64,000 nucleotides of DNA from Kitasatospora sp. NBC_00315 (GCF_041435095.1 NZ_CP108025.1:7936001-8000000); one strand, 5' to 3'; shown: positions 1 to 8,163, numbered from the stretch's first letter. Notes: generated from the sequence alone by a model not told the origin. Numbers and translations: made by a program.

Positions 1-34
1 GGCCTGCCGCCGCAGGCTCCACCGCCTCGGTCGC

Positions 35-54
35 ACCGACCTTACCGGTCGGTA
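35..54. promoter_or_regulatory. TetR-type inverted repeat upstream of first gene
   Basis: ACCGACC (35-41) and GGTCGGT (47-53) are perfect 7-bp inverted arms around TTACC, and TACCGGTCGGTA (43-54) lies inside. Sites of this shape are common TetR-family operators in streptomycetes. The cognate regulator is not visible; it may lie left of the window. Confidence 0.45.
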
Positions 55-99
55 GGCCGGGATGTGGGTGTGACGCCCCCGGGGCCCTATGCTGCCGTC

Positions 100-228
100 A
101 TGCCGACCTACGCCCCCGCAGCGCCCCGCCGGGTGATCCCCCGCCCGTCCACCGGGCCGGTCGGGCCGCTCGCGGGGAACGTGCGGCCGGTCGGGCCGCT
201 CGCGGGGAACGTACGGGTGACGGCGTGA
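100..228 (+). CDS. small ORF coupled to the downstream methyltransferase-like gene
   Basis: A 42-codon frame opens with ATG at 100 and ends in TGA at 226-228, overlapping the GTG start of the next gene (GTGA), the geometry of translational coupling. Its second half is a 10-residue tandem repeat (RPVGPLAGNV) made by a perfect 30-bp DNA repeat. I recognise no family. It may be a leader peptide or simply an open frame created by the repeat. No clear Shine-Dalgarno precedes the ATG. Confidence 0.3.
   Translation: MPTYAPAAPRRVIPRPSTGPVGPLAGNVRPVGPLAGNVRVTA
157..212 (+). repeat. 30-bp tandem repeat, two copies
   Basis: GGCCGGTCGGGCCGCTCGCG and the following bases to GT occur at about 155-182 and again at 185-212, perfectly, with a 30-nt period. 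The period keeps the reading frame of the small ORF that contains it. Confidence 0.85.
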
Positions 229-1088
229 GCGGGGAGGACCTCGACGGGCCGGTACCGGTCCAGCGCGAGGTCGAGCTCGGCCTCGCCAGGCTGATGCCGG
301 ACCTCGACCAGGACGGCGGCTGGCTGCTCACCCTCGACGGCACCCTGCAGTCCTACGTCGACCTCACCGACCCCACCCACCTGGAGTTCGAGTACACCCG
401 TCGGCTCGGGCACCTGATCGACGCGCTCGCCCCGGCCGGGCAGTCGCTGGAGGCGCTTCACCTCGGGGGCGGCGCCCTCACCGTGCCCCGCTACCTGGCC
501 GCCACCCGGCCCGGGTCGCGTCAGCGGGTGGCCGAGATCGACGGTCCGCTGCTGGCGCTGGTGGAGGAGCGACTGCCCTGGCGGGCCCCGGGCGTCGACA
601 TCACCGCCACGGTCGCGGACGCCCGCGAGGCGCTGGCCGCCGCACCGGCCGCCGCCGCGGACCTGGTGGTCGCGGACGTCTTCCACGGTTCGCGCACGCC
701 CGCCCACCTGACCTCGGTCGAGTTCCTGCGGCACGCGGCCGCGGCACTGCGCCCCGGCGGCTGCTACGCCGCCAACCTCGCCGACGGGCCGCCGCTGGCC
801 TTCGCCCGGGCCCAGGCCGCGACCCTGCGTGCGGTGTTCCCGCAGACCTGCCTGGTGGCCGAGCCCTCGGTGCTGCGCGGCCGCCGGTACGGGAACATCC
901 TGCTGATCGGCTCGGACCGGCCGCTGCCCGTGCGGGAGCTCAGCCGACGGCTGGCCGGGGATCCCTTTCCGGCGCGGCTCTGCGAGGGCGAGGAGCTGAC
1001 GAAGCTGGTCCGGCGCGCCGAACCGGTGACGGACGCCGGTGCCCAGCCCTCGCCGCCCCCGCCGGCCGGGGCGTTCAGCGTCGGCTGA
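225..1088 (+). CDS. spermidine synthase-like SAM-binding protein
   Basis: 287 aa with a GTG start. The protein has the class I methyltransferase/spermidine synthase fold. A short N-terminal beta domain (about residues 20-60) is followed by ALHLGGGALTVPR as the nucleotide-binding loop (about 86-98), an acidic position in VAEIDG, and DLVVADVF as strand 4. These match the actinobacterial fused or stand-alone spermine/spermidine synthase family. Whether it makes a polyamine or transfers another group cannot be read from the sequence. The C-terminus is proline-rich (PSPPPPAG). The GTG is chosen because family members begin just upstream of a conserved LMPDLD segment. It overlaps the stop of a 42-codon ORF. 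Confidence 0.8.
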   Translation: MSGEDLDGPVPVQREVELGLARLMPDLDQDGGWLLTLDGTLQSYVDLTDPTHLEFEYTRRLGHLIDALAPAGQSLEALHLGGGALTVPRYLAATRPGSRQRVAEIDGPLLALVEERLPWRAPGVDITATVADAREALAAAPAAAADLVVADVFHGSRTPAHLTSVEFLRHAAAALRPGGCYAANLADGPPLAFARAQAATLRAVFPQTCLVAEPSVLRGRRYGNILLIGSDRPLPVRELSRRLAGDPFPARLCEGEELTKLVRRAEPVTDAGAQPSPPPPAGAFSVG

Positions 1089-1090
1089 CG

Positions 1091-1152
1091 GACCTCGGAC
1101 GTCCGAGGTCCGACGTCCGACGTTTGAGGTCGGAGGTCCGACGTCCGACGTT
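1091..1152. repeat. 20-bp perfect palindrome plus 20-bp direct repeat
   Basis: GACCTCGGACGTCCGAGGTC at 1091-1110 is its own reverse complement. Overlapping it, GAGGTCCGACGTCCGACGTT occurs at 1105-1124 and again at 1133-1152. It lies directly after the stop of the first gene and before the next methyltransferase. It could be a terminator-like cruciform or an operator array; there is no T-run. Confidence 0.7.
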
Positions 1153-1286
1153 CGTCACCCCACGGCCTGACGCCCGACGAGCCTTCGGAGTCCCGGGCCC
1201 GGCCGACCCGGCGGGCCTGCCCGGAGGTCCCCGGGCCCGGTGCCAGAATCGGCAGGTCCAGCCACGACCTCCCGAGGAGCGCGACC

Positions 1287-2210
1287 ATGACCGCCGACAG
1301 TCCGTCAGCGTCCCACCAGGCCCCGCCCGCGAACCAGCCGCCCGCGAACCGCCCGCCCGCGACCGGCGCGGCCCGGATCGGGGTCGAGCTGGAGGCGGTG
1401 CCCGAGACCGCCCTGTGGACCCTCTACCACCGCGCCGTCGAGGCCCGCCGCCCCGACACCGTGCTGCCGGACCCGAAGGCGGTCGAGCTGGTCGACCGGC
1501 TCGACCACCCCTTCGCCGAGCGCTTCGGGGGCGGTGGTGGTCTGCTGGCCCAACTCCAGGCCCTACGGGTGGCGAGCTTCGACCGTGAGGTGGCCGACTT
1601 CCTGGCCCGCCACCCGCGCGGCACCGTGGTCTGCCTCGGCGAGGGCCTGGAGACCCAGTACTGGCGGGTCGACAACGGCCGGGCCCACTGGCTCTCGGTG
1701 GACCTGCCCGAGTCGATCGCCCTGCGTGAGCGGCTGCTCCCCCCGGAGGCCCGGCAGCGGCTACTGGCCTGCTCGGTCACCGACCCCAGCTGGACGGCCG
1801 AGGTGGACCGCTCCCAGGGCGTCCTGATCACCGCGCAGGGCCTGCTGATGTACCTGCACCCGACGCAGGTGCGTGACCTGCTCGCCATCTGTGCGGAGAA
1901 CTTCCCCGGCGCGACGATGGTCCTCGACGCGGTGCCGCGCTGGTTCAGCTCGCTCGCCCGGCGGGGCAAACTGCGCGACCACGGCTACCAGGCGCCGCCG
2001 ATGCCCTTCGGCATGGACGCCGACGAACGGCACAAGCTGGCCGGCGCCCACCCGGCCATCGTCGAGGTCCGCGACGTCTATCCGGCCGGCGGTCGCGGCC
2101 TGCTGGGTGTGCTGCTCCCGGCCGGGGCCTGGCTGCCGGTGGTCTCGGCGAAGCGGCCCTCGGTGGTGGCGCTGCGCTTCGCGGACCGCAAGGAGTCCTC
2201 GACAGGCTGA
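1287..2210 (+). CDS. class I SAM-dependent methyltransferase, LCMT/COG3315 family
   Basis: 307 aa; ATG preceded by GAGGAGCG. After a low-complexity N-terminus (proline/alanine, residues 5-30) the protein follows the leucine-carboxyl-methyltransferase-like family common in actinomycetes. It has a TVVCLGEGLETQYWRVDNG SAM-binding segment (about 117-135), an acidic strand-2 residue in SVDLPE, and QGLLMYL at strand 4-5. Members usually methylate oxygen on small molecules or carboxylates; the substrate here is unknown. It stands alone between two repeat-rich intergenic regions. Confidence 0.8.
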   Translation: MTADSPSASHQAPPANQPPANRPPATGAARIGVELEAVPETALWTLYHRAVEARRPDTVLPDPKAVELVDRLDHPFAERFGGGGGLLAQLQALRVASFDREVADFLARHPRGTVVCLGEGLETQYWRVDNGRAHWLSVDLPESIALRERLLPPEARQRLLACSVTDPSWTAEVDRSQGVLITAQGLLMYLHPTQVRDLLAICAENFPGATMVLDAVPRWFSSLARRGKLRDHGYQAPPMPFGMDADERHKLAGAHPAIVEVRDVYPAGGRGLLGVLLPAGAWLPVVSAKRPSVVALRFADRKESSTG

Positions 2211-2251
2211 GCCGCCCGGGACCGCTGCCGGACCGAGCCGCCCGGGACGTT

Positions 2252-2310
2252 CGCCGGGCCGCTGGCTCTGTACGTCCGCCGGGCCGGTGGCTCTGTACGT
2301 CCGCCGGGCC
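2252..2310 (+). repeat. 25-bp tandem repeat, two copies plus a partial third
   Basis: The unit CGCCGGGCCGCTGGCTCTGT plus ACGTC starts at 2252 and recurs at 2277 with one base change. A partial third copy starts at 2302. It lies in the spacer between the methyltransferase stop and the tetR promoter. Confidence 0.75.
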
Positions 2311-2320
2311 GCCGGGCGCC

Positions 2321-2385
2321 GCGAACACGTTTGCAACGAACGCGTTCGCTACGTACTTGTTCTTTACGAACATGTTCGTTACTGT
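2321..2385 (+). promoter_or_regulatory. tetR promoter with three palindromic operators
   Basis: Three related palindromes follow one another: GCGAACACGTTTGC (2321-2334), CGAACGCGTTCG (2337-2348) and ACGAACATGTTCGT (2366-2379). A -35-like TTGTTC (2357-2362) and -10-like TACTGT (2380-2385) flank the third with a 17-nt spacer. The -10 ends 6 nt before the ATG, so the mRNA is probably leaderless. Binding at the third site would block RNA polymerase, giving autorepression of tetR and, by readthrough, of the monooxygenase. Confidence 0.75.
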
Positions 2386-2391
2386 CGAGGT

Positions 2392-3114
2392 ATGACAGCA
2401 CACGCCAACGCCCGGCCGAGTCGCCGGGAGCGGCCGGCCAAGCCGGCCCTGAGCCGGGCGGGCATCATCGCCACGGCGGTCGCCCTGATGCGCGCCGAAG
2501 GTCTGGAGAAGGTCACCATGCGCCGGCTGGCGCAGGAGCTGGACACCGGTCCGGCCTCGCTCTACGTCTACGTCCGCAACACCGCCGAGCTGCACGCGGC
2601 CGTCCTCGACGAGCTGCTCGGCTCGGTCGACCTCGGCGCGGCCGGGGGCGACGGTGACTGGGGGGACCGCCTGGCGGGGATCCTCACCTCCTACACGAAG
2701 GTGCTGTTCGAGCACCCGGCGCTGGCCCGGTCCGCCCTGGTGGCGCGGCCGTCCGGTGAGCGCTACCTGAACCTGGTGGAGGCCCTGCTGGCCCTGCTGG
2801 AGGAAGGCGGTGTACCGGGCCTGCGGGCCGCCTGGGCGCTGGACCTGCTGCTCCAGTACGCGACCGCCACCGCGGCCGAACAGGCCACCCGGCAGGGCGC
2901 GCCCGACGCCCAGGACGAGCAGGACGCACTCGTCGCGGCCCTGCGCGGTGCCTCCGGCGACACCCACCCGCACATCGCGGCGCTCGCCACCGAGCTGGTG
3001 TCCGGCTCCGGTGACGAGCGGCTCGCCTGGGGCTTTCGCGTCCTGATCAACGGAACGCTGCACACCCCCGGCCCCGGGCCCGACATCGCCTCCGCGCCGA
3101 AGCACCCGGCGTGA
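2392..3114 (+). CDS. TetR/AcrR family repressor with TetR_C-like C-terminus
   Basis: 240 aa. The N-terminal helix-turn-helix (about residues 18-62) carries the family pattern VTMRRLAQELDTGPASLYVYV, and the remaining 170 residues are the helical ligand-binding and dimer domain. The ATG at 2392 sits 6 nt after a -10 box with operators in the promoter, as expected of an autoregulated repressor. The downstream gene is a TetX-like flavin monooxygenase, a frequent target of such regulators. The last residues (SAPKHPA) and the stop lie inside the first copy of a four-copy 36/37-bp tandem repeat, so the gene end was shaped by that duplication. Confidence 0.88.
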   Translation: MTAHANARPSRRERPAKPALSRAGIIATAVALMRAEGLEKVTMRRLAQELDTGPASLYVYVRNTAELHAAVLDELLGSVDLGAAGGDGDWGDRLAGILTSYTKVLFEHPALARSALVARPSGERYLNLVEALLALLEEGGVPGLRAAWALDLLLQYATATAAEQATRQGAPDAQDEQDALVAALRGASGDTHPHIAALATELVSGSGDERLAWGFRVLINGTLHTPGPGPDIASAPKHPA

Positions 3115-3232
3115 CCCCACCGGATCATCCGCGCCGAAGCACCCGGCGTGACCCCACCGATCATCCGCGCCGAAGCACCCGGCGTGACCCCACCGATCAT
3201 CCGCGCCGAAGCACCCGGCGTGACCCCACCGA
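3094..3232 (+). repeat. 36/37-bp tandem repeat, four copies, containing stop and start codons
   Basis: GCGCCGAAGCACCCGGCGTG followed by ACCCCACCGATCATCC starts at 3094, 3131, 3167 and 3203. The first period is 37 because of one extra G; the others are 36. Each unit carries GTGA. In copy one the TGA is the tetR stop. In copies two to four the GTG codons (3148, 3184, 3220) are in frame with the monooxygenase. Confidence 0.92.
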
Positions 3233-3249
3233 ACCGAGGAGTACCCGAG

Positions 3250-4398
3250 ATGACCACACACCAGCCCATCACCATCGTCGGCGGCGGCCTCGGCGGCCTC
3301 GTCCTGGCCCGCGTGCTGCACCGTCACGGCATCGAGGCGGTCGTCCACGACCTCGACTCCTCGCCCGCAGCCAGGGGCCAGGGCGGCATGCTGGACATGC
3401 ACGAGGAGTCCGGCCAGGCCGCGCTGCGGGCCGCAGGTCTCTTCGATCGCTTCCGGGAGATCGTCCACCCCGGCGGGGAGGCGATGCGGATCATGGGCAA
3501 GGACGCCGTCCTGCGGCACGAGGACGACGGCCGGGCCGGGCACCGCCCCGAGGTGAACCGGAGCGACCTGCGGCGCATCCTGCTGGACGGACTGCCCGAG
3601 AAGGCCGTCCGCTGGGGCACGAAGGTCGCCGGTGCCACCGCCCTGGGCGACGGCCGCCACCGGGTGGACCTGGCCGACGGCGGCACCTTCACCACCGACC
3701 TGCTGGTCGGAGCCGACGGTGCCTGGTCCAAGGTGCGCCCGCTGGTCTCCACTGCCACACCGGCTTACTGCGGCCTCTCCTTCGTCGAGTTCGACCTGGT
3801 CGACGCGGACCGCCGCCACCCGGACAGCGCCGCGCTGGTCGGCGGCGGCATGATGTTCGCGCTCGCCGAGGAGAAGGGCTTCCTGGCCCACCGGGAGACG
3901 GACGGACGCCTGCACGTCTACGCCGCCCTGCGCACCCCCGCGGACTGGGCAGGGCCCGGCGGGTTCGGCCCCGCCGACACCGCCGCGGTCAAGGCGGCGC
4001 TGCTGGAGCGGTTCGCGGGCTGGGACGACCGGTTGCTGGCACTCGTCCGGGACGCCGACGGCGTGCCGGTCGCACGGCCGATCCACGCCCTGCCGGTCGG
4101 GCACCGCTGGGACCGCACGCCGGGTGTGACGCTGCTCGGAGACTCGGCCCACCTGATGTCCCCGTTCGCCGGGGAGGGCGCGAACCTCGCGATGATCGAC
4201 GGTGCCGACCTCGCGGCGGCGATCGTGGCCCACCCGGGCGACGTCGAAGGTGCGCTGGCCGCGTACGAGGAGCTTCTTTTCCCGCGCGCCGAGGCGGCTG
4301 CGGCCGAATCCGCGGCCAACCTCGATCTGCTGTTCCGTACCGACGCCCCGCAGGGCCTGCTCGACCTGATGGCGGGGCACCAGCGCCAGGCGATCTGA
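3250..4398 (+). CDS. FAD-dependent monooxygenase, TetX-like
   Basis: 382 aa from ATG 3250, which has GAGGAG 8 nt upstream. ITIVGGGLGGLVLARVL at the N-terminus is the dinucleotide-binding fold for FAD. The central DLLVGADGAWS is the DG motif, and GVTLLGDSAHLMSPFAGEG (about residues 294-312) is the GD motif contacting the FAD ribose. The order and length match the PHBH-type group that includes tetracycline-inactivating TetX and many aromatic hydroxylases. The substrate is unknown, and resistance to tetracyclines should not be assumed. It is probably co-regulated with the TetR gene just upstream. GTG starts in the upstream repeats would add about 10, 22 or 34 residues. Confidence 0.88.
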   Translation: MTTHQPITIVGGGLGGLVLARVLHRHGIEAVVHDLDSSPAARGQGGMLDMHEESGQAALRAAGLFDRFREIVHPGGEAMRIMGKDAVLRHEDDGRAGHRPEVNRSDLRRILLDGLPEKAVRWGTKVAGATALGDGRHRVDLADGGTFTTDLLVGADGAWSKVRPLVSTATPAYCGLSFVEFDLVDADRRHPDSAALVGGGMMFALAEEKGFLAHRETDGRLHVYAALRTPADWAGPGGFGPADTAAVKAALLERFAGWDDRLLALVRDADGVPVARPIHALPVGHRWDRTPGVTLLGDSAHLMSPFAGEGANLAMIDGADLAAAIVAHPGDVEGALAAYEELLFPRAEAAAAESAANLDLLFRTDAPQGLLDLMAGHQRQAI

Positions 4399-4665
4399 CC
4401 GGCGCCGGGGCAGGGCCCGACCGGCCCGGCCCCGAGCCGCTCCGGGAGCGGGCAGCCGCGGGAGGCCCGGAGGGCGCTTCCCGGCCGGTCAAACCGGCAC
4501 CAAGAGATCACCGAGGAGCCGGAAAGCCGGTGCCCGGTGTCCCGGCCCCCGGCCTCGCGTCCGGCGCGCCGGGCCGCGCGGGTTAGGCTGCCCTTTCGGG
4601 GACAGGCCCCGCCGCAATCGGATACGGCGAGATCGCCGTCTCGTTCTGCCACGGAGGTACCGGCC

Positions 4666-5331
4666 TTGCACATCGACGCCTGGATCGAGAGCGTCCCGCC
4701 GGGTTGGGTGTACGCCCTGGTCGCGCTGATCATCGGTCTGGAGAGCCTGGGCATCCCGCTGCCGGGCGAGATCGCCCTCGTCTCGGCGGCGCTGCTCGCC
4801 TCGCGCGGTGTGGTCAACCCCTGGTGGATCGCGGCCTGCGCCATCGGGGGCGCCATCCTCGGCGACTCGATCGGCTACTCGATCGGCCGCAAGGGCGGGA
4901 AGCCGTTGTTCGAGAAGCTCGGCCGGCGCTTCCCGAAGCACTTCGGCCCGGAGCACCTGGAGAGCGCCGAGCGCTCGTTCCGCCGGTGGGGCATGTGGGC
5001 GGTGTTCTTCGGCCGGTTCATCGCGCTGCTGCGGATCTTCGCCGGGCCGCTGGCGGGCGCGCTGCGGATGCCGTACTGGAAGTTCCTGATCGCGAACGTG
5101 GTCGGCGCGGTGGTCTGGGCCGGCGGCACCACGCTGCTGGTCTACCACGTCGGCAAGGTCGTCGAGCAGTGGCTGAAGGGCTTCTCCTGGGTGGGCCTGG
5201 TGCTCGCCGCGCTCGGTGGGGCGTTCTCCGCCTGGCTGCTCAAGCGCCGGGCCGCGAAGGCCCGTGCCGAGGCACCGGACACCGAGCCGCAGGAGCAGCC
5301 CGTGGCAGCCGCGGGGACCGTGGCGGACTGA
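4666..5331 (+). CDS. DedA family membrane protein
   Basis: 221 aa from TTG 4666, with GGAGGT 6 nt upstream. A longer frame starts at 4537 but its first 43 residues are not DedA-like. ESLGIPLPGE near residue 25, GDSIGYSIGRKGG near 67, and FFGRFIALLRIFAGPLAG near 112 are the DedA/SNARE-associated signatures, including the re-entrant-loop arginines. The protein has four to five hydrophobic segments and a charged C-terminal tail. DedA proteins are envelope transporters or flippases tied to membrane homeostasis; the individual cargo is unknown. A -10-like TAGGCT lies near 4583. Confidence 0.88.
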   Translation: MHIDAWIESVPPGWVYALVALIIGLESLGIPLPGEIALVSAALLASRGVVNPWWIAACAIGGAILGDSIGYSIGRKGGKPLFEKLGRRFPKHFGPEHLESAERSFRRWGMWAVFFGRFIALLRIFAGPLAGALRMPYWKFLIANVVGAVVWAGGTTLLVYHVGKVVEQWLKGFSWVGLVLAALGGAFSAWLLKRRAAKARAEAPDTEPQEQPVAAAGTVAD

Positions 5332-5401
5332 CGCTCCGCCAGCCCCGCCGGGTAGCATCGGCGGGGTATCCGGTCAGCGCGACGCCGTACGTGGAGGTCC
5401 T

Positions 5402-6070
5402 GTGAGCCAGCAGCAGTGGGACGCGGTCGACAGCTACTTCTCCGAGAAACTGGTCGGCGACGATCCGGTGCTGGCGGCCGCCCAGGCCGCCGCCGACGCG
5501 GCCGGTCTGCCACAGATCGCGGTCGCCCCCAACCAGGGCAAGCTGCTCCACCTGCTGGCCCTCACCCAGGGGGCCCGCCGGATCCTGGAGGTCGGCACCC
5601 TGGGCGGGTACAGCGCGATCTGGCTGGCCAGGGCGCTGCCCGCGGACGGCACGATGATCACGCTGGAGATCGACCCGGCGCACGCCGAGGTGGCCCGCGC
5701 CAACCTCCTGCGGGCAGGTCTGGACAAGGTGGTCGAGGTCCGGCTCGGCCGGGCCGCCGACTCCCTCGTGGAGCTGGAGCGGGCCGGCGTCGAGCCGTTC
5801 GACCTGGTCTTCATCGACGCCGACAAGGCCGGAAACCCGGACTACTTCGCGAGTGCGGTGCGGCTGACCGGGCCGGGCTCGCTGATCATCGTCGACAACG
5901 TGGTGCGCGGAGGCTCCGTCGTGGACGCCGACAGCACCGATCCGAGCGTGGTCGGCACCCGCCGCCTGCACGACGTGATCGCCGCCGAGCCGAAGGTCTC
6001 GGCGACCTCCGTCCAGACCGTCGGGACGAAGGGTTACGACGGATTCACACTGGCCCGCGTCCAGGGCTGA
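5402..6070 (+). CDS. SAM-dependent O-methyltransferase, family 3 (CCoAOMT-like)
   Basis: 222 aa from GTG 5402 after GGAGGTCC. RRILEVGTLGGYSAIWLARAL is SAM motif I (about residues 60-80), TLEIDPAHAEVA holds the ribose-binding acid, and DLVFIDADKAGNPDYF contains the metal-binding and catalytic aspartates of cation-dependent catechol-type O-methyltransferases. IIVDNVVRGG supplies a further metal-ligand segment. The reaction is likely methyl transfer to a vicinal diol on a small aromatic molecule. The next gene starts 20 nt after its stop, so the two are probably co-transcribed. Confidence 0.9.
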   Translation: MSQQQWDAVDSYFSEKLVGDDPVLAAAQAAADAAGLPQIAVAPNQGKLLHLLALTQGARRILEVGTLGGYSAIWLARALPADGTMITLEIDPAHAEVARANLLRAGLDKVVEVRLGRAADSLVELERAGVEPFDLVFIDADKAGNPDYFASAVRLTGPGSLIIVDNVVRGGSVVDADSTDPSVVGTRRLHDVIAAEPKVSATSVQTVGTKGYDGFTLARVQG

Positions 6071-6090
6071 ACCACCAGAGGAGCAAGACG

Positions 6091-6990
6091 TTGCGGATCG
6101 CACTGCTGGGCACCGGGCCATGGGCGGAGCGGGTGCACGCCCCCGTGCTCGCGGAACACCCCGGGATCGACTTCGCCGGGGTGTGGGGCCGGCGGCCCGA
6201 GGCCGCCGCCGCCCTGGCCGGGGCTCACGGGGTGCCCGCGTACGAGGACCTGGACCGGCTGTTCGCCGACGTGGACGCGGTCTCCATCGCGCTGCCCCCG
6301 GCCGTCCAGCCGGATCTGGCGGTGCGCGCCGCCGAGGCCGGGTGCCACCTCCTGCTGGACAAGCCGGTCGCGCTCACGGTGCCGGACGCCCGCCGGCTGG
6401 CGGAGGCGACGGCGCGCAACCACGTCGCCTCGGTGGTCTTCTTCACCGTCCGCTTCGGCGGCGAACAGGCGCTCTGGCTGGAGAAGCAGGCGGCGGTCGG
6501 CGGCTGGTTCACCGCCCGCTCCGACTGGCTCGGTTCGGTGTTCGCCCCGGGCAGCGAGAGCCCGTACGCGGCCTCGCCCTGGCGGCAGGAGAAGGGCGCG
6601 CTCTGGGACGTCGGCCCGCACGCCCTGTCCGTCCTGCTACCGGTGCTCGGGGACGCGCTGGAGGTGACGGCCGCCGCCGGGCCCAGGGACACCGTGCACC
6701 TGGTGCTCCGGCACACCGGTGGCGCGTCCAGCACACTCGCGCTCAGTCTGACGGCCCCGGTGGAGGCCGGCGGCACCAGCATGGAACTGCGTGGTACGGC
6801 GGGTGTGGCGCACCTGCCGGAGCGCGGGGAAGGTCCGGTCCGGGCCCTGCACGGCGCGCTGGACGCTCTGCGCGAGTCGGCGAGGACGGGCGAGTCGCAC
6901 CCCTGCGACGCGGCCTTCGGACTGCGGGTGGTGGAGATCCTCGCGGGTGCCGAGCGCTCGCTCGCGGACGGCGGCCCGGCCGGGCTCTGA
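6091..6990 (+). CDS. Gfo/Idh/MocA family oxidoreductase
   Basis: 299 aa from TTG 6091, with GAGGAG upstream. RIALLGTGPWAERVHAPVL is the N-terminal NAD(P) Rossmann loop, and HLLLDKPVALTVPDA is the family's EKP-like motif, here with D in place of E. GALWDVGPHALSVLLPVLG is the helix carrying the usual D-x-x-x-H active-site pair (aspartate and histidine are both present). The C-terminal half is the beta-sheet domain. It probably oxidises or reduces a sugar or sugar-like alcohol. It follows the O-methyltransferase closely. Confidence 0.85.
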   Translation: MRIALLGTGPWAERVHAPVLAEHPGIDFAGVWGRRPEAAAALAGAHGVPAYEDLDRLFADVDAVSIALPPAVQPDLAVRAAEAGCHLLLDKPVALTVPDARRLAEATARNHVASVVFFTVRFGGEQALWLEKQAAVGGWFTARSDWLGSVFAPGSESPYAASPWRQEKGALWDVGPHALSVLLPVLGDALEVTAAAGPRDTVHLVLRHTGGASSTLALSLTAPVEAGGTSMELRGTAGVAHLPERGEGPVRALHGALDALRESARTGESHPCDAAFGLRVVEILAGAERSLADGGPAGL

Positions 6991-7071
6991 CCCCACCGCC
7001 CTGTCGGCCGCGGCGGGCCAGGCGCGCATCGGCCCGGCCCTGCGCCGCCCGGCCCGCCGCGGCCGGGCCGG

Positions 7072-8163
7072 TCAGCGCTGCGCCTGCGGCCTGCGGTCGG
7101 CGGGCCGGCTCGGCGGGACGGTCGCGGCCGTGAAGTCGCGGGGACCGGTCCAGAGCGCCGGGACGGCGTCGCCGCGCCGGGCCAGCTCGTACCCGAGGGC
7201 CTCGTAGTTGATCCGCCAGCCGCGGAAGTGCGGCCAGGCCTCGGCGGCGGCCCGCTCGTGGGCGAAGCCCGCGGCGCCGAGCATGGCCAGCGCCGCGTCG
7301 AACTCGGTGAAGGTGAGCCGGATCTGACTGTCCGGATCGGGATCCGGGTCGAAGTCGATCCGCAGCGAGCGCGCGATGTCGCGCAGCGCCGTGAAGCCGG
7401 CCCGCAGCACCAGACGGGCCTCCGGTGGGGCGGAGCGCGGACTGACGGCCAGGTGCAGCGCGGCGGCGTCCATCACGGCGATCAGGCCCACCACCCAGTT
7501 GCGGTTCGGCTGGGGGGAGCGGAAGGAGAGCAGCACCGGGTAGTTGGAGTGGCTCTCGCCGATGTCGGCGGCCAGCCGCTCCCAGTCCCGGTACAGCTGC
7601 GGGAGGGCGGTCTCGGTGTCCACCAGCGACTGCCGGGCCAGCAGCTCGGGCCCCCAGGCCGGCTCCCCGGCCCGGGACTGCAGCAGCGTCACCTCGACCT
7701 CGCGACGGTTGTACGCGGCGTACAGGGTCGGCAGGTAGGCGATCTGCAGCGCGATCACCAGCGGGCCGCTGGCGGCGGCGAGGAAGTCCAGCGCCGACAG
7801 GTGCAGGCGGTCGCCGCTGGCGAAGCCGAGGGTGAAGAGGCTGGAGCCCGCCTCGCGGAACGACACCGTCCAGGCCAGCTGGGAGCTGCCGTGCATCAGC
7901 AGCGTGTAGGAGAGCAGCATGCTGCCGAGCCAGACCCCGAGCATGCCGACCAGCACCAGCGGCGCGAGCCAGGTCTGCGCCCGGTCCTGTGCGCGGTACG
8001 TTCCGAACGGCACCGCGCCCGCCCGCAGGGCCGCGCGCAGCACCGCCCAGAGCCGGTAGACCAGCGCCGAGTACAGGCCGCGCGGCACCACCAGGGTGCG
8101 CAGGATGCTGGCGACGGTGAGCAGCAGGAGCAGCAGGCCGGCCAGCGTGTAGATCAACCTCAT
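7072..8163 (-). CDS. membrane protein with K+-channel-like pore loop
   Basis: 363 aa. Hydrophobic helices lie at about residues 4-22, 66-92 and 128-155. Between the last two is FREAGSSLFTLGFASGD, which has the size and position of a potassium-channel pore helix and filter (TVGYGD in true channels) but reads TLGFASGD. The soluble C-terminal 200 residues have no domain I recognise, and an aspartate/proline run (DPDPDPDS) lies near residue 290. It may be a divergent ion-channel-like protein. The gene faces the Gfo/Idh gene and has a short 3' spacer. Confidence 0.6.
   Translation of the reverse strand: MRLIYTLAGLLLLLLTVASILRTLVVPRGLYSALVYRLWAVLRAALRAGAVPFGTYRAQDRAQTWLAPLVLVGMLGVWLGSMLLSYTLLMHGSSQLAWTVSFREAGSSLFTLGFASGDRLHLSALDFLAAASGPLVIALQIAYLPTLYAAYNRREVEVTLLQSRAGEPAWGPELLARQSLVDTETALPQLYRDWERLAADIGESHSNYPVLLSFRSPQPNRNWVVGLIAVMDAAALHLAVSPRSAPPEARLVLRAGFTALRDIARSLRIDFDPDPDPDSQIRLTFTEFDAALAMLGAAGFAHERAAAEAWPHFRGWRINYEALGYELARRGDAVPALWTGPRDFTAATVPPSRPADRRPQAQR

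Noticed and set aside
3094..3232. Repeat array resembling CRISPR (about 36-bp units)
   Set aside because: Units are contiguous without spacers and overlap coding sequence; no cas genes nearby.
1945..4380. 811-codon open frame on the minus strand opposite tetR and the monooxygenase
   Set aside because: Composition is Gly/Arg/Gln-rich with no domain. The plus strand carries two clear protein families over the same DNA; in GC-rich genomes such antisense frames stay open by codon bias.
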